A stretch of DNA of 64,000 bases from Dolomedes plantarius (Eukaryota; Arthropoda; Arachnida; Araneae; Dolomedidae): positions 116,030,288-116,094,287 of the forward strand of contig OU015491.1 in the NCBI GenBank assembly GCA_907164885.2, written 5' to 3'. This document shows, piece after piece, positions 34,415-45,893 of this stretch (positions are counted from its first letter, which is position 1; the number at the start of each line of letters is the position of its first letter). The translations under genes and the position numbers were made by a program. The notes under the pieces are model-generated. The model saw nothing but the letters and a program-made list of their open reading frames with translations. It ran no database searches and had not been told where the DNA came from.

Positions 34415-36046
34415 ATGGCATTTTTAACTAAGGGTAAAAAAGAAGATTTACGTAATTTAGCTGAAGAGATGGGGGAAAAACCAACTCCCGAAATGAGAAT
34501 AGTAGATCTCAGAAAAATTATTATAGAAAGTAAATCTTATGATGAAGAATTTGTAAAGGGAACATTAGAGATGATCATTAGTACCAGACTCGAGGAAGAA
34601 GTCTCCAAGAAAAATCAAATGGAGTTGGAAGTTCAGCAGAAGCAAAGAGAGTTAGAAATTCAGCAGAAGCAAATGGAGTTGGAAGCTCAGCAGAAAAGAG
34701 AACAAATGGAGTTTGAATTGAGAAAGCTCGAAATCGAATCTAAAAGTCGGTCAAGCTCTTCTACGGTTTCCAATAACAGTGGGCAACATTGCTCAGAATT
34801 AATTAAGCTTATGCCTAGATTTAATTTGCGTGAAGATGACATCACGATTTATTTATCTCTGTTTGAAAGACAGGCCAAAAGAGTCAACATAGATACTAAA
34901 GACTGGGTATCGTGTCTTTTAACGTTATTACCATCTGAAATCGTTCAATTAATTAGTAGAGAATCGGAAGAGAAATTTGAGGATTACGAGTATATTAAAA
35001 CAATTTTGCTAAAAAGATTTAAATTGAATCCTGAAAGTTTTAGGAAAAAGTTCGTGATGCATCAGAAGATAGCTGAGAAATCTTGGAGGGATTTTTGTTA
35101 TGAAATAACAAATTATTTCGAAGAATGGATTGGAGGTCTAGATATCAAAGATTTTGAAGGATTGAAGAATCTAATCATTACAGATCAGCTCAAGAAAAAG
35201 GTACCACCTGAAGTGCGAGAACATCTCTTAGATGAATGGACAAAATTTACTTCCCCGTCCAAGTTGGCGGACAGATTAGATGAATATGATAGTATACGCA
35301 GTACAGCAAAGAAATCCTTGGGAACGGTTTCTAAGGACAAGGTAAATGAAAAATTTCGTCCTCATACTCCACCTCCAGAACGGACATTCAAGAGTAAACC
35401 ATTTTCTTCACCTCAAAACACAACCAAATGGACACCACAACGCCGAAATGAGGATTTATATAGATCTAAATTCAAACCAACTTGTTTTACTTGTGGAAAG
35501 GAAGGTCACACTTCAAAGTTTTGTACGAAAAATCATCAGTCTAAAAATATTCCTGTTACCGCACAAAATAACCTAGTTCAAAAGTCAACTACTATAAAAG
35601 ATGATAAATCAGATGTGTTGACAGCTAAAATTTCCATTCCAGTATCCAAATCAGTGGATATTTATGATGGCGTGGATGATTTAAAAATCGTCGAAATCAA
35701 ATGTGGAAATGTAGTTCTGAATGGTATCGTAGACACGGGCGCACAAATATCCGTAGTGCGAGAAGATTTGGTAGCCGATATGCCTTATGAAGGAGAAGGC
35801 AAAATAGAAATAAATTCAGCTTTTGGGGAAAGTGAAACAACTCCTCTCAGAATCTTTGGAATGAAAATTAATGACGATTTACATGGGGATGTTCCAGTCA
35901 CCTGTGCCGTTTCAAAGAGACTTACTAATGATTTATTACTAAGCTTTTCAGCGTACACTATGCTCAAAGAAAATATCGAACTCCACGGGAATAGCCATTG
36001 TTCGGAGACGTCAGTCTCAGAATTAAAAGAACCGAATAGTGAGTGA
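34415..36046 (+). CDS. gag: Gag-protease of the gypsy-type element
   Basis: 543 codons, intact. Residues 1-45 form a helical head similar to that at the left window edge. Residues 60-115 are a Gln/Glu/Lys-rich coiled coil with a repeated QKQMELE-type heptad. Residues 125-300 are the capsid-like helical region. A CCHC knuckle (C-x2-C-x4-H-x4-C, CFTCGKEGHTSKFC) lies near 357-370. A retroviral-type aspartic protease has its DTGAQ active site near 440. The product should form the capsid shell and package RNA, and protease cleaves the polyprotein. It ends in TGA four bases into the next frame, so integrase needs a frame change or re-initiation. Confidence 0.9.
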   Translation: MAFLTKGKKEDLRNLAEEMGEKPTPEMRIVDLRKIIIESKSYDEEFVKGTLEMIISTRLEEEVSKKNQMELEVQQKQRELEIQQKQMELEAQQKREQMEFELRKLEIESKSRSSSSTVSNNSGQHCSELIKLMPRFNLREDDITIYLSLFERQAKRVNIDTKDWVSCLLTLLPSEIVQLISRESEEKFEDYEYIKTILLKRFKLNPESFRKKFVMHQKIAEKSWRDFCYEITNYFEEWIGGLDIKDFEGLKNLIITDQLKKKVPPEVREHLLDEWTKFTSPSKLADRLDEYDSIRSTAKKSLGTVSKDKVNEKFRPHTPPPERTFKSKPFSSPQNTTKWTPQRRNEDLYRSKFKPTCFTCGKEGHTSKFCTKNHQSKNIPVTAQNNLVQKSTTIKDDKSDVLTAKISIPVSKSVDIYDGVDDLKIVEIKCGNVVLNGIVDTGAQISVVREDLVADMPYEGEGKIEINSAFGESETTPLRIFGMKINDDLHGDVPVTCAVSKRLTNDLLLSFSAYTMLKENIELHGNSHCSETSVSELKEPNSE

Positions 36047-37719
36047 CGGGATATAAGGATGACAAGGACATGCTTCCGAATATAACCAGTACAGTGTTAG
36101 CAGTGAGCGGAAATGAGTCTCTACAAAACGCAAAAGATGATCGCACAATAGAAGAGACAAACTTAGAGTTCGTCAAACTTCAGAAAAATGATGAAACGCT
36201 TAAGAAATGTTTTGAATGGGCAGAAAAACGAGAAAACTCTTATTTTATTGACCATGGAATTTTACAGCATAATGAATGTATCTGTGGCGAAAATATTAAG
36301 CAAGTCGTGTTACCAATAGAAAAGAGGAACATTGTGTTAAAAATGGCACATGAAATCCCACTAGCTGGCCATCTTGGGGAAAAGAAAACCACTCAGCGTA
36401 TTAAGTACTCATTTTACTGGCCTACAGTCAAGCAAGACGTAAAAGAATATTGTGGAAGTTGCAAAGAATGTCAAATGAGAAAAGTGGCTACATATAAGGA
36501 TAGGATCCCTATACAACCTATTGTCAGACCTGAAACTCCGTTTGAAGTATGGAGCGTAGATTGTATAGGACCATTAGAACCTCCATCGGGTAGAAAACAT
36601 CGTTTTGTAATATGTGCTGTGGATCTGTGTACTAGATGGGCAGAAGCCATACCAGTAAGAGAAATTAGTGCCAAAACTACATGTAACGTGTTAATGAAGA
36701 TATTCACTCAGACCGGATTCCCTAAAATGATCTGTACCGATCAAGGTACAAATTTTACATCCAAGCTCACTCAGGCTTTTGAAAATCTCCTAGGCGTATC
36801 TCCACGTTTTTCCACTCCAGGACATCCTGAGAGTATGGGTGCTGTCGAACGTTGGAACCGAACTTTAAAAGAGATGATGAACAAAAATATTCAAGAATAT
36901 GGCAGAGATTGGGACTTGCATCTTCCTTATCTTTTATTCGCGTATAGAGAAGTACCACACAGCACTACTGGGTTGTCACCATTCCAGTTAGTTTATGGGA
37001 GATTACTTCCGGGTCCTTTATCTTTGTTAAAAGAAGTTTGGACAGGCAAGCGGAGTATCCCAACCACTGCATCTCGTCCAATTGTGAATTATTTACAAAA
37101 TTTAACTGAAAACCTAAGAAAAGCTCATGAAATTGCATCCGAGAATGCAGAGAAGTCTCAAGAACGATATTCTTCTAATTATAATCTTCGATCGAAGGAA
37201 AAATCTTTTGTTGTTGGCGAAAAGGTTTTAGTACTGTTACCTTCGTCCTCTCACAAACTTTTAAATACTTGGATTGGACCTGCCACAGTTATACAACTTA
37301 CTAGACCACATTCCGCAAAAGTCGAAATGGAAGATGGGAGTATCAGGGAACTCCACATAAATAGGCTCCGACCTTACATTCAAAGAATAAATCGTGTTGG
37401 TATGGTTTTCGAACTAGATGAAGATTTTGGGACAATTCACTATGCACCTGTTGACAAGAGGAATAAAAATATTGAAGATATCAGAAAACACATTCATAAT
37501 ATGAAAAGTACTAGTTTATCAGGGGAACAAACCCAGGAACTCTTTGATATTCTCCGGAAATATGTAGATATATTCAGTTCCAAGCCCGGACACGCCAAGG
37601 TTGAAGGACATTCTGTTAAAGTTACGGAGAACTGTTCGCCAAGGAGACTCAAACCGTACAGGGTCCCTATTAGTTTACAAAAAGAAGTAGATGGGATTGT
37701 TAGATATGGGCCTCATTGA
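36043..37719 (+). CDS. pol: Integrase of the gypsy-type element, reading into the RT N-terminus
   Basis: 558 codons, intact. An H-H-C-C zinc-binding domain (AHEIPLAGHL...YCGSCKECQ) lies near residues 102-145. The catalytic core has D173 (VDCIGP), D233 (TDQGTNF) and E269 (AVERWN), a D-x59-D-x35-E triad. A C-terminal chromodomain-adjacent-type segment with KVLVLLPSSSHKLLNTW-like residues follows near 395-420. From about 470 the sequence is the connection to reverse transcriptase (LFDILRKYVDIFSSKPGHA), ending at TGA 37717-37719. The frame starts with no ATG, consistent with synthesis by recoding from Gag. Integrase before RT is the unusual point. Confidence 0.9.
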   Translation: MTGYKDDKDMLPNITSTVLAVSGNESLQNAKDDRTIEETNLEFVKLQKNDETLKKCFEWAEKRENSYFIDHGILQHNECICGENIKQVVLPIEKRNIVLKMAHEIPLAGHLGEKKTTQRIKYSFYWPTVKQDVKEYCGSCKECQMRKVATYKDRIPIQPIVRPETPFEVWSVDCIGPLEPPSGRKHRFVICAVDLCTRWAEAIPVREISAKTTCNVLMKIFTQTGFPKMICTDQGTNFTSKLTQAFENLLGVSPRFSTPGHPESMGAVERWNRTLKEMMNKNIQEYGRDWDLHLPYLLFAYREVPHSTTGLSPFQLVYGRLLPGPLSLLKEVWTGKRSIPTTASRPIVNYLQNLTENLRKAHEIASENAEKSQERYSSNYNLRSKEKSFVVGEKVLVLLPSSSHKLLNTWIGPATVIQLTRPHSAKVEMEDGSIRELHINRLRPYIQRINRVGMVFELDEDFGTIHYAPVDKRNKNIEDIRKHIHNMKSTSLSGEQTQELFDILRKYVDIFSSKPGHAKVEGHSVKVTENCSPRRLKPYRVPISLQKEVDGIVRYGPH

Positions 37720-38902
37720 GCCAAGTGACAGTGAATGGGCTCATCCAGTAGTTTGTGTCGCTAAGAAGGATGGAAGCGTTAGGTTATGCATTGATTTTAG
37801 ATTACTCAATAGTTTTACAATCCCAGACGTTTACCCCATGAAAATAGCTAGAGATCTGTTATTTGAGGTAGGACAAGCAACATTTATTACTGTAATCGAC
37901 CTCACCAAGGGATATTGGCAAATTCCAATGAAGGAAGAATCCAAGCCTTATACAGCATTCGTGACACATTCTGGCCATTATCAATGGAACGTGTTACCAT
38001 TTGGAATGAAAAATGCTGGGAGTACGTTCCAGAAATCGATAGACAAGGCCCTAGCTTCTCATAAAGCATATTGTCGTTCATATATTGATGATGTGGCCAT
38101 ATTTTCTAAAACGTGGGCGGAACATCTTAATCACATAAACAGCGTTTTCAAGACACTAAGGGAAGTAAGTTTAACAGTAAACTTAGAAAAGTGTGAGTTT
38201 GGTAAAACTCAAGTGAAGTTCTTAGGCCATTTGATTGGATCCGGTCAACATTCCCCAGATCCAGAGAAGGTTGAAGTTATAAAAAGATTAGCAAAGCCCA
38301 CTACGAAGAAAGAAGTAAGAAGTTTACTTGGACTAGCTAGCTACTACCGTGATTATATACCACAATTTTCACAAATTGTGTTACCTTTGACAAATTTGAC
38401 TAAGAAAAGTGTGCCAACCGCCATACCATGGAGTACTGATGCTGACCAAGCTTTTGCGAAACTCAAGGAGGAGTTGGTCAAAATGCCTTCCTTACATACT
38501 CCAGATCTTGATAAACCCTTCCAGTTATATACAGATGCATCGGCCACAGCAATCGGTGCATGTTTAGCTCAAAAAGATGGACAAGGAAAGGAAGTACCGA
38601 TTGCATTCTTTAGTAAAAAGTTGAATTCATGCCAAATGAAGTGGTCAACCATTGAGAGAGAAGCTTTTTGTGTCCTTGAGGCATTGAAAAAGTTTGATAC
38701 GTGGATATTTGGTGCTGAAATACAAATAATTTCTGATCATAACCCATTGACTTATTTAACTCAAAGTGCCCCTCATGGTGCAAAGCTTTCTCGCTGGGCA
38801 TTAGCTCTACAACGTTATAATATGAGCGTCACATATAGAAAGGGTAGTCGCCATGGTAATGCTGATGCTTTGTCTAGATTAAAATTTGATTCTCCTAATT
38901 AA
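37691..38902 (+). CDS. pol: Reverse transcriptase-RNase H of the gypsy-type element
   Basis: About 400 codons. RT motifs in order: WAHPVVCVAKKDGSVRLCID, DLTKGYWQIPM, FGMKNAGSTFQ and the catalytic YIDDVAIFS near 38080. The RT connection follows (FLGHLIG, SLLGLASYYRDYI). RNase H has LYTDASATAIGACLAQ, the Glu in STIEREAFCVLEAL, SDHNPLTYL and a final GNADALSR. It lacks the first part of RT, which is in the previous frame; the ATG at 37691 is internal to the RT domain, so a +1 shift in the 29-nt overlap (37691-37719) is implied. No stop codon interrupts it. Confidence 0.9.
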   Translation: MGLLDMGLIEPSDSEWAHPVVCVAKKDGSVRLCIDFRLLNSFTIPDVYPMKIARDLLFEVGQATFITVIDLTKGYWQIPMKEESKPYTAFVTHSGHYQWNVLPFGMKNAGSTFQKSIDKALASHKAYCRSYIDDVAIFSKTWAEHLNHINSVFKTLREVSLTVNLEKCEFGKTQVKFLGHLIGSGQHSPDPEKVEVIKRLAKPTTKKEVRSLLGLASYYRDYIPQFSQIVLPLTNLTKKSVPTAIPWSTDADQAFAKLKEELVKMPSLHTPDLDKPFQLYTDASATAIGACLAQKDGQGKEVPIAFFSKKLNSCQMKWSTIEREAFCVLEALKKFDTWIFGAEIQIISDHNPLTYLTQSAPHGAKLSRWALALQRYNMSVTYRKGSRHGNADALSRLKFDSPN

Positions 38903-39182
38903 TTTTAAGAATTTATCTTTTCATGTATATACTTGATCTTAAATGGTGTGGTAATACAATATTGCTATTGATTATGTTATTTGGTTAATGTTTTATTGGA
39001 ATATATGTATTATGTTTATAAATTTGTATGTATATTGTTTATATTAAGTGGGAGCTGCATAATGAAGAGCTCTCACCTTAATATCTTTACTTGTGTGTGA
39101 TAGAACAAATACTTGTTCCGAGTTTTATTTTCCTTAGCAACATCGACACTCATGTGACGGATGTGCTTGCCCCGATGGGAGT
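38903..39182 (+). other. 3' untranslated region before the 3' LTR
   Basis: Non-coding AT-rich sequence ending in a purine-rich CCGATGGGAG tract immediately before the LTR, a likely polypurine tract. Confidence 0.6.
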
Positions 39183-39440
39183 TGTAAGAACTGAAGACAC
39201 AACTCAACTCGACTTTTTTAGTAGAAAAAGGGAAGGAGGAAAGATGCGGCCATGTTGGCTGATGTGAGGATCTGCCTATGACTACATAGTTGTTTATTCC
39301 TTTATTTTATATGTTTGTGTAATGTGCTGCTTTAAAGATCAATTAAAGTTTGGCAGCTAAAAAGAATATGACCTTTTATTTGTGTGTGTGAAGTCTCTCA
39401 CCGCCTTTACCCACTCGTTCTACGAAGAAGGAGTTCTACT
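39183..39440 (+). repeat. 3' LTR of the gypsy-type element
   Basis: 258 bp. The single difference from the 5' LTR that I see is C to G within CTAC(C/G)AAGAAG. Confidence 0.9.
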
Positions 39441-39445
39441 GCATG

Positions 39446-40255
39446 TTTACTAGAGACGTTCCGTAACCAACCGAGGGTTCGTACATGAGACTCTACATAC
39501 GAAGGAAATTTGAAGGGTGCTTCCGATTCCCCGTTACGAATGTTTGAAAAATAGTTAGTAAAACCTTTAGACATGATATCTTTCAAGAGCTGGAAAGAAA
39601 ATCCCCAAAATTGGGACTCAAGAAGATTTCATGTATTCCATTGTACGGCCAAGAAAGAAAGCCGTAGTGATATATCCCCTTGCAAACGACCGCGATTTTG
39701 TTTCAAAGCGTTTGTATATCGCATGAGCTTTGCTTCCAACTCACTCTGACGGCTCTGTGATCTTCGGGGGAAAAGGTAAAAACCTCCCACGCTACAAGGT
39801 CATTCACACTTCAAATGGGATCGTTTTGGGGAGCCGTGATAAGAAGTGAATGCGTAATGGGTAGCAAAATGGATGATAAGACAGAACGTCTAAGAACTCC
39901 AATACAAAGGAGACCATATATTTTCTGTTCTTACCGTATATTTTTTACCACCTTCATTGTTTTATTTTGCATTCAGTTGTCTTTACTATTCTTCATTGTA
40001 ATTTTCTATAAAATGCTCAACATTTCCAATTTAAAGAGTTATTCTATTTTTCGCAGGAAATTTAACGCCTCTGTTTTTTTTGGAAAAAAAACCTGATGAA
40101 AAAAAATGATTCTAAAATTGTAATTCAAAAGTAATAATATTATCCACTGTACCAGATTCTTTTCAAATACTAATTGAATATTAAATTAGCTCACAGAGAA
40201 CATGCAAAGAGATTTTTTTAACATAGAGGATCACATAGGAAATTAGAAAACGAGA
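39446..40255. other. Unique spacer between two LTR elements
   Basis: No recognised family. A 94-codon frame at 39815-40096 has a hydrophobic stretch but no supporting context. Confidence 0.4.
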
Positions 40256-40351
40256 TAGGGTAGGTGTGCCAAATATCGCCTACTCTAACTTTTTTCGACA
40301 TTTCATTCAATTTTTAGTTTCTGATTAGGCTGGAAACTCAAAGAACATCCC

Positions 40352-40610
40352 TGTTCATGGAGTATGTTCCTGTATTTTCATTTATTCATTTATTTAATAT
40401 GTTATGATTGTTTGTCCGGTAGATGGCAGCACGATACCGCTGTCTTTATGTTTTGTAAACGTTCTAAGATACTTCCGCTGTGGAGTTAGTAGCGTCTGTG
40501 TTCTGGCTCTGTGCTGTTTGTACGAAGTTCTTTGTGATGTGTTAATAAAGTATCATATAGCCGACCCGTTTGTGCGTCTGGGCTTGAATTTAGTTTTAGT
40601 GGAAAGAAAA
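40352..40610 (+). repeat. 5' LTR of the BEL/Pao element
   Basis: Begins TGTTCATGGAG. An AATAAAGTATC polyadenylation-type motif lies near 40542. Confidence 0.9.
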
Positions 40611-40720
40611 TTTGGAGGCACCGGCGAGATGTTTTGATTCCACTGTTGAGATAAGTGGAAATTTTTTGTTTTGTTCTTAAGTTGTAAGAAAGTTTTTGAT
40701 TTGTATTGTTAAGTTCCGTA

Positions 40721-43700
40721 ATGGAAAATGCAGAAATAATCAGGGCCAGAGGCCAGAAAAAGGCTTCTTTAACGAAGTTAAAACTCTATTTAGAATCTAA
40801 AGAACAGTTTGATGTACCGGATTTGACCGTACGGTTAGAACGTCTGGAAGTAGCATTTGATGAGTTTTCCAAATTAGATTTATTACTTCCAGTAGAACAA
40901 TCTGAATTTTCTGAAATAGAATATGTTTATTTAGAAATTAAAGTTATAATTCGTACAAAGATAGAAGCGATGGCTTCATTGGCCGAAATTCGGCAAAATA
41001 ATTCGAATGTTGTTATTCGAAGTGATGTGAATAACGGAAACGGAACTGTTAATGTACCTAAAATTACAATTCCATCCTTTACGGGAAATTATTTAGATTG
41101 GTTGAATTTTAAAGATTTATTTAAATCTACAGTGCATGATAACGATTCGTTATCAAAAATACATAAGTTCCAGTATTTAAAAGGTTTACTTTCGGGATCA
41201 GCCGCTGATTTAATCAAGCACCTACCGGTGTCTGAGACCAGTTACGATGAAGCTTGGGAAAAAATAGAGAAACGCTATGATAATAAAAAGCATATCTCTA
41301 CCGCTTTAATCAATACCTTTCTGGAACAAAATAAGCTTTCCGAGCCGAATGGCGCGAAATTAAGAAAACTTGCTGACGTTGCGGATGAAGTTATTCGGGG
41401 TTTAAAGGCATTGCACGAAGGAGCTAATTCAAGAGATTTGTGGTTAATACACCTTTTGTTAGACAAGGTAGATTACGAAACCTGAAAATTATGGGCTCAA
41501 GAAACGACAGAAATAGAATTTCCCACATTTGAATACTTTTTAGAATTCTTAAACAACCGATGTTCTTATTTAGATGTTTCGATTTCTCATAGCATAGTAA
41601 AAACGAAAGTGACTAACAACGTAACTAATGTTAAATCTAATTATTCGAGTAAATGTTTAAAATGTTCTGGAATGCATAGCATTTCGAAGTGTCATAAATT
41701 TAATGCTATGCCAATCTCTGCTCGAAAAGAATTCATACGAATGAATGCCTTGTGTTATCGATGTCTGAAAGGCTCGCATCAAATTAAAAATTGCTTTTCT
41801 AAATCTGTTTGTGAAGTATGTAAGAAATCATCCCACCATACTAGTTTACACGAATTTGCTTTCGATTCCCATACAACGAGTGTTACAAATGAAACGTATA
41901 GTCCAGAACTGCAAGTTAATACTAACATCGCTTTGAACGCAGCTAAGGAAAAATTTGTTGGTTTGCTGCCAACTGCAATTGCTTCAGTGAATGATGCACG
42001 AGGAAGAAAGGTGGATTGTACAATTCTATTAGATAGTGGCAGTCAATGTTCGTTCATTTCTGAAGCTTGTGCTAACAAATTAAATCTAGAAAGAAAAGAT
42101 GCCCTGTTTTCAGTTTGTGGAATTGCTAATTCCTCTGCTGGCAAGACAAGAGGTAGTGTAACATTATCTATGGAGTCAAGGCATAATCCTAACAGTATGC
42201 TCGTGATTGAAGCTTTCGTTTTGAATAAATTAACTTCAAATTTGTCGAGTAATTGTGTAAATACTAATGATTTAGAATATTTAAAATCCATTGAACTTGC
42301 CGATCCCAAATTCGCTGAAGCGAAAAGTGTAGAGATAATAATTGGTGTAGATTATTTTTTTAAAGTTATGAAAGCCGGACAAATTACGGGTTCCGAAAAT
42401 TCTCTTATCACCCAGAATACAATGTTTGGTTGGGTTGTAGCGGGCAAGATGCCTTTAAACAGTTTGAAAAAGAACGCCCTATTTGGTATTCATGCTAATA
42501 TTGACGTTGATGAAGTTTTAAAACGGTTCTGGGAAACTGAAGAGGTTCTTAAAATAAAAAAAGAAGTTTTAAGTGAAGAAGAAAGTTTCTGTGAAAAACA
42601 CTTTAGTGAAAATTATGAAATCGATAAAAACGGACGGTTCGTCGTGAAACTTCCCTTCTTTAAATCAGAAGTTGAGTGGGGAAATTCTTATAAAGTTGCT
42701 TTGTCTCGTCTCCAGAATATGGAAAGAAAATTTAATGGAAATCCGGATTTAGAGGAACAGTATAAATCCTTTATGAAAGAATATGAAGAGCTAGGACATG
42801 TGAAGGTTTCGGAGGATGTCTCTTCAGAATTAGCAGTTAATGAAAAATATTTCTTACCTCACCACGCCATCTTAAAGCCCAGTAGTACCACTACTAAGTT
42901 AAGGGTGGTTTTTGACGCAAGTTGTAGAACTAGCAACTGCAATTCTTTAAACGATGCACTAGGTGCAGGTGCTAAACAACAACCCGATTTATTTGAGACT
43001 TTATTGAATTTCAGGCTTTTCCCGATAGCATTTTGTTGCGATGTGGAGAAAATGTATCGGCAGATATTAATGTCTACTTCTGATCAAGCTTTTCAACGAA
43101 TTCTGTGGAGATACAATAAATCCGATCCCATTCGAGAGTATAAGCTGCAAACTGTTACATATGGCCTAAAATGTGCGTCTTTTCTTGCAACCCGATGTTT
43201 AAAGCAAATTGCGAATGACGCTCGTCCTGTTTATCCTGAGGCTGCTTCTCTCATTGAAAATTCTTTTTATATGGATGACCTCTTGGGAGGTGCACGTAAC
43301 AAAAGTGAAGCTGCTAGGGTATGCCAAGAAATTATTTTTCTTTTGGAAAATAGAGGTTTTCATTTAAGAAAATGGCAGTCTAATTCAAAGGAGCTCTTGA
43401 ATGTGATTAAAATTGATAATGTCAATGAAGTGTTCGAATTGAAGGACGGTGAGCAATCCAAGGTTTTAGGATTATGTTGGAATCCTAAATCTGATTCTTT
43501 TATTTTTAAAGTTAATTTTTACTTCGAGAACGAAATTACTAAACGGAAGTTCTTGGCTCAATCTGCTAGGCTGTTCGACCCACTAGGATTATTGTCTCCA
43601 TGCACCATTTCAATCAAAATCTTCTACCAACAACTTTGGTTGTTAAAGTTGGGATGGGACAGTCCCCTTCCGGCGAATTTCGAAGAAAGGTGGAAGAATT

Positions 43701-45874
43701 TCCAGAGAGACTTCGATTGCCTCTCCGTAATCAAAATTCCCAGATGGATCCACACTAGAGGCTTAAAGATAACTATCCATGGATTTGCAGACGCTTCAGA
43801 GTTGGCCTATGCTGCGGTGCTGTACGCAGTACAAAAGGATATTGATGGTGATTCCAAGGTGACCCTCCTTGCAGCAAAAACTAAAGTTGCTCCACTAAAG
43901 CCAATTTCAATTCCTCGGCTGGAGCTGAACGGTGCTCGACTGTTGGCTAAACTCTTCTCTACGATTTCACATATTCTAAAAGATTATACCATCACTTTCC
44001 ACGCCTGGACAGATTCACGAGTGGTTTTGGCATGGTTGTCTTCTCCCCCTAGGAAGTGGAAAACCTTCGTGGCCAACAGAACAGCCGAAATTATCGAACT
44101 AGTGCCCTCTGAACGCTGGCGGCACGTTCCATCGAAACAAAACCCAGCTGACATAGCCTCTAGAGGAATTTCACCTAAAGCTCTACCAGACTGTAACCTT
44201 TGGTGGCATGGGCCTGACTGGTTGTCAATGAGTCCAGAAAATTGGCCCGTAGAGACACAAATGACTGACTTTTCTAGTGACTCTAAGGTTATGATCGAAA
44301 AGAAGAAAAATTCTATATTTTCTGCAAATATTTCTAATGTTAAACCGGACAATGTAATTGAAATATTATTTGATAATTGTTCTACACTAACTAAGATTGT
44401 TACTGTTTTAGCTTATTGTGTTCGCTTCATCACCCGTTGTAAGAGGCGAACGATCAATTCAGGTAAAGCAACTGATTCAAAAGGTAAGGTTTCTCCTATT
44501 AATGCCATGGAGAGAATCCAAGCTTTAAACAAAATTATCTTGTATGTTCAAGGTGTGTATTTTGCTGAAGAATTAAAATGTATGAAAGATAATAGAGATT
44601 TACCAACGAAGAGTAAACTAAAAAATCTTCATCCTTTCATGGATCAAGATGGTCTGTTACGGGTGGGAGGTCGGTTGAGACATTCACCTCTCCCTTTTAA
44701 TGCAAAGCATCCCGTCATCTTGCCTGATAAGCATAGGCTTAGTGATTATTTGATAAAACAATTTCATATAACTTATTTGCACGCTAATCTTACCTTGTTA
44801 TTGAATATTTTATTGCAGAATTACTGGATTGTTGGTGCTAGGAAACTAATCAAGAGTTATATTCATAAGTGTATTGTTTGTCATAGATATCGTTTTGCAT
44901 CCAATAAACAATTGATGGGAGATCTTCCGCGACAACGTGTCATGCCTAATAGACCATTCTCGGTCTGTGGTGTAGACTTTGCCGGGCCTATTAATATGTT
45001 GAAATTTCGGGGTAGAGGTGCTAAAAGTATAAAAGGTTATGTTGCTTTATTCATTTGCTTTTGCACAAAGGCGATTCATCTAGAATGCGTCAGTGATTTG
45101 ACCTCCGAGGCTTTTATTGCTGCCTTGAAGCGGTTTAGTTGTCGCAGAGGGTCCCCCCGTCACATTCATTGTGATAATGCCACTAATTTTTGTGGTGCTA
45201 AAAGGAAAATGTCTGAATTGTGTAAAATTGTGTCCGGCATCAACAGGGATGAGAACATTTGTTATTTTCTCTCACAACAAGCTATTCAGTGGCATATGAT
45301 ACCTCCTGCAAGTCCTCATTTTGGTGGATTGTGGGAATCGGGTATCAAATCGGTAAAGTCCCATATGAAAAGAGTAATTGGTGACCATAAGTTAACATTC
45401 GAAGAATTTGCCACTCTGTTTTGTCAGATTGAAGCAGTTTTGAATTCAAGACCATTGTCTCTTACCAACGATGAATTAGACAATTTAGAAGTGTTAACTC
45501 CTTCCCATTTTTTAATAGGTGAAGTAATTACTTCCCCTCCTGAGCAGGTTGACTCCTAATATCTGTCCTTACGTTCTCGCTGGGACCTTGTTCAAAAAAT
45601 GAAAATGAACTTTTGGAAAAGGTGGCACCAGGACTATCTGAGCTCTCTTCAAAATCGTAACAAATGGCATATCACCAAATCAAATTTAAAGGTAGGTGAC
45701 ATGGTGTTGCTCAAGGAAGATAATACACCTCCATCCTGTTGGCCTCTTGGCAGAGTAAATGAAGTTCATCCAGGTTTAGATGGAACGGTGCGAGTTGTCA
45801 CCCTTAAAACTTCTAAAGGTTATTTTAAAAGGCCTATTGTTAAACTCTCCCCCCTACCGATGTGTCAAGAATAA
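40721..45874 (+). pseudogene. gag-pol: BEL/Pao Gag-Pol polyprotein with two in-frame stops
   Basis: One frame of 1718 codons runs from ATG 40721 to TAA 45872-45874 with only TGA at 41483-41485 and TAA at 45557-45559 inside. Gag includes the DUF1759-type region (KITIPSFTGNYLDWLNFKDL). Zinc-knuckle cysteines lie at about 41655-41850. Protease has LLDSGSQCSFIS (about 42025). RT has RVVFDASCRT and YMDDLLGG (about 43270). RNase H has FADASELAYAAVLY and AWTDSRVVLAWL. Integrase has a zinc site (HKCIVCHRYR), VDFAGP, HCDNATNF and GGLWESGIK. A C-terminal DUF5641-type segment lies after the second stop. The first stop replaces a position where CGA (Arg) would differ by one transition. Confidence 0.88.
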
Positions 45875-45893
45875 ATTCTTGAGGGTGGGAGTA

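Larger units (their letters stand above)
32739..39440 (+). mobile_element. Ty3/gypsy-type LTR retrotransposon with integrase upstream of RT (Gmr1-like order)
   Basis: A 6702-bp element is bounded by two 258-bp LTRs that I see differing at one position. It is flanked by GCATG at 32734-32738 and 39441-39445. Gene order is gag-protease, integrase, reverse transcriptase-RNase H, instead of the usual gypsy order with integrase last. It matches the order described for Gmr1-type elements. LTR identity indicates a very recent insertion. The three frames meet at short overlaps with frame changes. Confidence 0.9.

Noticed and set aside
39815..40096. 94-codon frame with a hydrophobic stretch between two LTR elements
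   Set aside because: Possible membrane segment only; no splice signals, promoter or relatives recognised. AT-rich sequence easily gives such frames.
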